Positions 7,003 through 10,478 of a stretch of 10,478 nucleotides of DNA are shown piece after piece. The notes beneath the pieces were generated by a model. The model had not been told where the DNA came from. It was given only the letters and a program-made list of their open reading frames with translations, and did no database searches. This DNA comes from Deltaproteobacteria bacterium (GTDB taxonomy: Bacteria; Desulfobacterota; Desulfobacteria; Desulfobacterales; B30-G6), in assembly GCA_003647375.1 (NCBI GenBank), contig QMMS01000149.1, forward strand, positions 1 to 10,478, in the 5' to 3' direction. A program made the position numbers and the translations under genes. Within the stretch, counting starts at the first letter, position 1; each line of letters opens with the position of its first letter.

Positions 7003-8631
7003 TCAAATCGATCCTGGTGAATCGATTTCAATGAGAGAAGGACCTTGTAAAGTTAACGCAATACTCAATGCATTCTGAAGGTCCCCGTTTTTCAAAATTC
7101 GATAAAAAGGCATGCCATATGCCGTCGCAAGAGATTCAAAATCCGGGTTTTTCAGATCCACGCCAATTCGCCGGCCAGGATGGCGTGTTTCCTCGAACAT
7201 ACGAATTTCGCCGAAACCGTGATCATTAAAAACGATAATGGGAATGCTTAGCTTTTCCTGGCATAAAGTCCCAAGCTCGGCCATGGTGAATTGAAACCCG
7301 CCATCGCCGGCCAACACAGATACTGCTCGTTCCGGGTGCGCTATTTTTGTACCGATTGCGGAAGGTAGTGCCATGCCGAGGGTACCGTACCCGCATGGGA
7401 ATAAGAAGCTTCGCGGCGTGTGCGATGGAAATTCACTAAAGGCAACGTAAGCTGGTCTGGTAGAGTCAGAGACGAGGATTCCGTCCTTTGGCAACGATGT
7501 TCGTATTTCCTTGAGAATGTTTAATAAAATAGCTAAGTCACGGTATGCAAAGATATGGGGGAGCTCCTGTGAGGCTTGATCTTTGACTTTTCGAACAGAT
7601 CGATGTATCAGCCCTTTTCGGTCGGGTCGAACTCGTACTAATTTATTCAATAATTCTGCTACCGTATTGGCATCCTCCAACAGGCATATATGTCCTTTAA
7701 TATTTCTTTCAAAGACAGACACATCTCGATCGACCCTTATCAAAATACCTTTTGTGGAAAAGAAATTGCCGTACAGATCTTCTGCAAGCTCAGTTCCGAA
7801 TGCCAGCACTACATCAGCATTCTCCACGAAAGTACGAATCGCAGGAAAATGGTGACGTACTCCGAGGCAAAGAGGATGATCATCGTCAATACTTCCCTTC
7901 CCAGCAGGCGTCAGCAAGATCGGGGCGGCCAATTTGTCAGCGAGTTGCGTCAGGTTGTCTCCGGCCTGCCAAGCGCCACCGCCAATAATAATCAACGGGT
8001 GTTGAGCGGTATCCAGTATCTCAACGACCTGTTGTACGTCTTGCAAAACTCCGGCTTGCTGAGACAATTGAAACACTGTCGCGGTTTGCCCCATGGTTTT
8101 TCGGTCAGGTCTGGCAATTTCACTATCAAGAAGATCTATAGGAATCTCTACATGTACCGGACCGGGGCGTCCTTCCAATGCAAGTTGGTGGGCCTCAATG
8201 AGGTAAGGTACGATGGCTTCGGGATAGGGCACACGTCGACTTTCTTTGGCCACGGACCTTATCATGGCATTGCTTTGGGACAGCTCGTGAAGTATGCCGG
8301 TACGTCCGTTTAGATAACGCCTCGAATTGTTGGTTGAAATGACCAGAAGGGGAACCGCCTCATGATAGGCTTCCCCCATCGGCGTGAGGATGTTGGTCAA
8401 GCCGGGACCGGAGATCACCAAGGCAACCCCAACTCTCCCGGTGGTGCGAGCGAAGCCGTCAGCCATGAACCCAGCCCCTTGCTCATGCCTCACAGTTACA
8501 TGCTTAATGGAGCTGTCCAGAAGAGCTGAATAGATGGCGAGGTTGTGAACGCCCGGTATCCCGAAAATTGTGTTTACGTCCAGAAATTCCAGTGCCTTCA
8601 CCACCGCCTCCCCACCGGTCATAATTTTCAT
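7003..8631 (-). CDS. ThDP-dependent 2-oxoacid decarboxylase-like enzyme (acetolactate synthase/AruI family)
   Basis: The 542-residue product has the three domains of acetolactate-synthase-type thiamine diphosphate enzymes: an N-terminal PYR domain with the cofactor-activating glutamate (Glu50 in VRHEQGAGF), a central domain around residues 195-325, and a C-terminal PP domain with the metal-ThDP motif GDGGF (442-446) ending at Asn469. Patterns such as FGIPGVHNL, RHEQGAGFMADG and GYGTLG recall AruI (5-guanidino-2-oxopentanoate decarboxylase) more than true acetolactate synthase; this is from memory of the family, not a search. It would decarboxylate a 2-oxoacid, possibly that made by the aminotransferase at the end of the cluster. 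ATG 8631 is preceded by GGAG 6 bases upstream. It is the first gene of the leftward operon, facing the IclR regulator. Other options are an oxalyl-CoA-decarboxylase-like or sulfoacetaldehyde-type role. Confidence 0.88.
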   Translation of the reverse strand: MKIMTGGEAVVKALEFLDVNTIFGIPGVHNLAIYSALLDSSIKHVTVRHEQGAGFMADGFARTTGRVGVALVISGPGLTNILTPMGEAYHEAVPLLVISTNNSRRYLNGRTGILHELSQSNAMIRSVAKESRRVPYPEAIVPYLIEAHQLALEGRPGPVHVEIPIDLLDSEIARPDRKTMGQTATVFQLSQQAGVLQDVQQVVEILDTAQHPLIIIGGGAWQAGDNLTQLADKLAAPILLTPAGKGSIDDDHPLCLGVRHHFPAIRTFVENADVVLAFGTELAEDLYGNFFSTKGILIRVDRDVSVFERNIKGHICLLEDANTVAELLNKLVRVRPDRKGLIHRSVRKVKDQASQELPHIFAYRDLAILLNILKEIRTSLPKDGILVSDSTRPAYVAFSEFPSHTPRSFLFPCGYGTLGMALPSAIGTKIAHPERAVSVLAGDGGFQFTMAELGTLCQEKLSIPIIVFNDHGFGEIRMFEETRHPGRRIGVDLKNPDFESLATAYGMPFYRILKNGDLQNALSIALTLQGPSLIEIDSPGSI

Positions 8632-8689
8632 CTAATGCTCCGAATCGATAGGGTTCTTTTGGTGTATCGTTTATGTCGCGAATTAATGA

Positions 8690-8695
8690 ATTATA
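8690..8695 (-). promoter_or_regulatory. Candidate -10 box of the catabolic operon
   Basis: A perfect TATAAT lies on the minus strand, placing a start near 8683 and a leader of about 50 bases before ATG 8631. No good -35 stands 17 bases upstream (ATATTT); TTGATA is 20 bases away. Two TTGACA words further out (8740-8745 and 8754-8759) lack well-placed -10 partners. A consensus -10 with a poor -35, with operator sequence covering the spacer, suggests regulated transcription. Confidence 0.45.
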
Positions 8696-8708
8696 CCGTA
8701 ATACGGTA
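8694..8708. promoter_or_regulatory. Inverted-repeat operator, probably for the IclR regulator
   Basis: TACCGT-AAT-ACGGTA is a perfect 6-bp inverted repeat with a 3-base spacer, in the gap between the iclR-type gene and the operon it faces. Its left end overlaps the TATAAT of the leftward promoter, so occupancy would block RNA polymerase. IclR-family proteins commonly bind such palindromes in the shared promoter with a divergent target. Binding by this particular regulator is inferred from position. Confidence 0.6.
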
Positions 8709-8719
8709 AGTAAAATATC

Positions 8720-8729
8720 AATACGGTAT
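8720..8729. promoter_or_regulatory. Second operator copy, two helical turns from the first
   Basis: AATACGGTA (8720-8728) repeats exactly the 9 bases at 8700-8708, shifted by 20 bp, or about two DNA turns. It also contains the short palindrome ATAC-G-GTAT (8721-8729). Same-face spacing favours cooperative binding of a dimer of dimers. Its centre lies near -42 relative to the predicted leftward start, where a class II activator could also sit, so repression and activation both remain possible. Confidence 0.5.
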
Positions 8730-8831
8730 ATAAATAGTCTGTCAACAACATATTGTCAAACACTTTTTCGCAGTTTTCATTTTCCGATATGAATATTGAC
8801 AAAACAGTTCGTTTATTTCAGACTGACCCCC

Positions 8832-9605
8832 ATGGCTGACAAAGAATATTTTATGATCAATTCCATCGTTAAGTTGATTCGACTTTTGGAAGTACTGGTT
8901 ACTCGGAAGGGATTCGATCTTGCTGAACTGACACATCGCCTGGGGTATCCTAAAACGACGGTTCAGCGGATGTTGCTGACCTTGAAATCTCAGGGCTACG
9001 TAAGGCAAAATGAAATCAACAAGCAGTACAGCGCAACTATCCAGTTGTTTCAGCTTGGGCACCGTGTTTTAGAAAACAACGATTTATTCACCACGGCACA
9101 ACCCATCATCGAGGGGTTGTCCAGGCAAACAGGAGAGTCTGTATTCGTGCTTGTACGCAATCACCTCGACGTGGTCGTGAGTGCCAAGGCAACTGGTAGC
9201 TACAGCCTTCGGCAAGATGAACAAATCGGCTACCGTTACAAATCCTATAATAGTGCCAGCGGGCGTACCATCCTTGCCAACCTTTCACAGTCTGAACGCC
9301 GAAGATTGTTTCGAGGGCATCGAATGAAGCCCAATACAGCGAATTCCCCGACTACCTACAGCCAACTAAAACCGAGGTTCGAGGACATCCAACGCCAAGG
9401 ATACGCTGTCGAACACGAAGAATATACTCTTGGTACAAGCTGCGTCGCTGCACCTATATTCGATTACACGGGGTCTGTGCAAGCGTCGGTGACAATCACG
9501 GGTCCAACCGTTCGTATCAAGCCAAAGGTTTCCGACCTTATACCCAAGGTAAAAAAAGCAAGCGATAGAATTTCCACTAGGTTGGGTTTTGAGAATAATT
9601 TGTAA
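8832..9605 (+). CDS. IclR-family transcriptional regulator
   Basis: The 257-residue product has the IclR layout. A winged helix-turn-helix occupies about residues 8-70 (SIVKLIRLLEVL, then LAELTHRLGYPKTTVQRMLLTL as the recognition unit). An effector-binding domain follows, with the family landmarks SASGRTILA and the GTSCVAAPIF...VTITGP signature near the C-terminus. It should bind DNA as a dimer or tetramer and respond to a small carboxylate or related ligand, probably the operon's substrate or an intermediate. It is transcribed away from the catabolic operon, with palindromic operator sequence between them, the classic arrangement for local control. The start is uncertain: ATG 8832 leaves a normal short leader before the HTH; ATG 8853 and TTG 8796 are possible, and none has a clear Shine-Dalgarno sequence. 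Confidence 0.92.
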   Translation: MADKEYFMINSIVKLIRLLEVLVTRKGFDLAELTHRLGYPKTTVQRMLLTLKSQGYVRQNEINKQYSATIQLFQLGHRVLENNDLFTTAQPIIEGLSRQTGESVFVLVRNHLDVVVSAKATGSYSLRQDEQIGYRYKSYNSASGRTILANLSQSERRRLFRGHRMKPNTANSPTTYSQLKPRFEDIQRQGYAVEHEEYTLGTSCVAAPIFDYTGSVQASVTITGPTVRIKPKVSDLIPKVKKASDRISTRLGFENNL

Positions 9606-9652
9606 CTTCAAAAAGATTCACATTACAAACCTTCGAACATTCGCATCAGTAA

Positions 9653-9674
9653 GAATCGAAGATTTGATCGATTC
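9653..9674. repeat. Inverted repeat after the IclR-type gene
   Basis: GAATCGA (9653-9659) and TCGATTC (9668-9674) form a perfect 7-bp stem with an 8-base loop, 48 bp after the stop codon. No T tract follows, so it is not a standard intrinsic terminator. It may stabilise the mRNA end or be a protein-binding site. Confidence 0.35.
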
Positions 9675-9796
9675 CAACGACCCCTCTCAATTGAAGATTA
9701 TGTAACAGAAGGTTCGATCTCATTTGATATCAATCAGTTGACATAATCCAGGATATTTTAAGTTCATCGTAACAATTATTTTCAAAAGATTTATTA

Positions 9797-9838
9797 TTAA
9801 AAATAGGCAGTTCCAATTCTTTGGGATTTGCCTTTTTT
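9797..9838 (+). terminator. Probable rho-independent terminator for the IclR transcript
   Basis: The arms AGGCAG (9805-9810) and TTGCCT (9828-9833) pair, including one G-T wobble. After a small internal interruption CCAA (9813-9816) pairs with TTGG (9821-9824), closing a TTCT tetraloop. Six T residues (9833-9838) follow. The left flank is A/T-rich (TTATTATTAAAAAT), so the complement strand would also end in a T-rich run and the element could act in both directions. It lies about 190 bp after the regulator stop. Confidence 0.5.
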
Positions 9839-10004
9839 GCATTTTCGTATGAAAATTGGTATCTGCATAGGCTGTTTGGTGTGTTGATGTTGTGGATATG
9901 GCCAGTGGTCACCTATTTTTTTATCATTCACACAAACCTGAACAATATTCCCCTTCACGGGATTAACCCAAAACCTGGTTCTAAGGCCAAGATAATTGGT
10001 TTGT

Positions 10005-10011
10005 AGGAGGT
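10005..10011 (+). promoter_or_regulatory. Shine-Dalgarno site of the QueG-like gene
   Basis: AGGAGGT followed by AAA immediately precedes the ATG at 10015. This near-perfect site fixes the start of the partial gene at the right edge. Confidence 0.75.
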
Positions 10012-10014
10012 AAA

Positions 10015-10478
10015 AATGGGAGAATTAGAAGAACAAATCAAAAACATTGCCAGGGAACAGGGTGCGGCATTAGTGGGTATTGCTTCCCACAAGCGGCTAT
10101 CTGACGCTCCACCATCGGGTGATCCATGTTATTTGTTATCTTCCACTCGATCGATTATTTCTTTTGCCATACCTTTTGACCGGGTAAAATTAAGAGACTT
10201 CTTCAGTAAAAAGGATTGGCTGTCCTGGAGTATCGACAAGAAGGAGAATACCCAGAACCTTTACATGATCAGTGATTATATCGTTGAATTTTTAAAGGGG
10301 AAGGGATTTGAAGCCTGCGTCGTGGATGTCAACTGTACGTATCGGCCAGAGCCAGGCGCAAAGGATATAACCGAGATGGTCGATATGTATCCAGATTTTT
10401 CACATCGCTATGGTGCCGTTGCCGCCGGAGTAGGTAGATTGGGCTGGAGCGGCAATATCATTACGCCCCAGTACGGAT
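10015..10478 (+). CDS. QueG-like Fe-S protein, N-terminal part, cut by the window edge
   Basis: The frame is open from ATG 10015 to the end of the window (154 complete codons, no stop). It begins MGELEEQIKNIAREQGAALV and contains GIASHKRL and, near the cut, AAGVGRLGWSGN-IITPQYG. That pattern resembles the N-terminal region of epoxyqueuosine reductase (QueG, COG1600-type) and related proteins whose C-terminal half carries two 4Fe-4S clusters; that half would lie beyond the window. QueG itself uses cobalamin, and relatives of unknown substrate are common in anaerobes. It is more likely a paralogue than the housekeeping tRNA enzyme, because the N-terminal sequence is divergent and it lies by a corrinoid-enzyme locus. 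A role as an electron donor or activator for the corrinoid methyltransferase is speculation. It is read away from the operon and separated from the regulator by a terminator. Confidence 0.7.

Larger units (their letters stand above)
9606..10014. other. AT-rich intergenic region between iclR-type and QueG-like genes
   Basis: This 409-bp gap has no convincing gene. It holds a hairpin without T tract (9653-9674), a 10-bp palindrome TTGATATCAA (9724-9733), a probable intrinsic terminator (9797-9838), and an interrupted inverted repeat ATTTTC-GTAT-GAAAAT (9841-9856). An open frame ending at 10006 encodes a hydrophobic stretch, but its only start is a TTG inside the terminator hairpin, so I do not call it. 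No clear promoter for the gene at 10015 was found. Confidence 0.6.

Noticed and set aside
7661..7672. Another ACCGTAT word within the ThDP enzyme gene
   Set aside because: It is inside coding sequence, lacks the second palindrome arm, and is expected occasionally by chance.
7690..8313. Rightward open frame of about 207 codons opposite the ThDP enzyme
   Set aside because: Length alone is not evidence here; the leftward frame has the complete ThDP motifs, and the rightward translation looks like no known family.
9773..10006. Open frame encoding a hydrophobic stretch, ending 8 bp before the QueG-like start
   Set aside because: The only usable start is a TTG at 9821 inside the terminator hairpin, there is no ribosome-binding site, and the composition is that of AT-rich intergenic DNA. 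A small membrane protein is not excluded.
1..10478. CRISPR arrays, tRNA or rRNA genes, insertion sequences, integrases or attachment sites
   Set aside because: I saw no regularly spaced repeats, no tRNA-like cloverleaf or rRNA sequence, no transposase or recombinase frame, and no terminal inverted repeats of useful length.

Overview
The window looks like an accessory catabolic locus from an anaerobic bacterium. A Desulfobacterota (sulfate-reducer-like) host is my best guess. The reasons are a uroporphyrinogen-decarboxylase-like methyltransferase fused to a corrinoid-binding domain, a QueG-like Fe-S protein, and moderate base composition with AT-rich intergenic DNA. The host assignment is inference; there is no rRNA or marker gene here.

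Layout: positions 1-264 are non-coding and hold a possible regulatory site at the extreme left edge and a weak candidate terminator. From 8631 down to 265 six genes all read leftward and probably form one operon or two linked units. In transcription order they are a ThDP-dependent 2-oxoacid decarboxylase-like enzyme, a D-2-hydroxyacid dehydrogenase (CtBP-like), a Tat-exported family 5 solute-binding protein, a metallo-beta-lactamase-fold hydrolase, a class I/II aminotransferase, and the methyltransferase-corrinoid fusion. Gaps are short (about 15-28 bp) for the first four genes and widen to 88 and 111 bp before the last two. An IclR-family regulator (8832-9605) is divergently transcribed. The 200 bp between it and the operon carries a 15-bp inverted repeat, TACCGT-AAT-ACGGTA, on a TATAAT box, plus another copy of the half-site. 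After a 409-bp gap with a good candidate terminator, a rightward QueG-like gene starts at 10015 and runs off the right edge.

How the genes may work together (inference): the binding protein captures a small amino-acid- or peptide-like nutrient, the aminotransferase makes a 2-oxoacid, the ThDP enzyme decarboxylates it or the dehydrogenase reduces it to a 2-hydroxyacid, the MBL protein hydrolyses an ester, thioester or lactone, and the corrinoid fusion removes a methyl group. The ThDP enzyme plus aminotransferase recall the arginine transaminase pathway pair AruI/AruH. The substrate cannot be read from the sequence. The most useful non-coding signal is the AATACGG/TACGGTA word, which recurs in the divergent promoter, upstream of the corrinoid gene and at the left edge, and suggests one IclR regulon.
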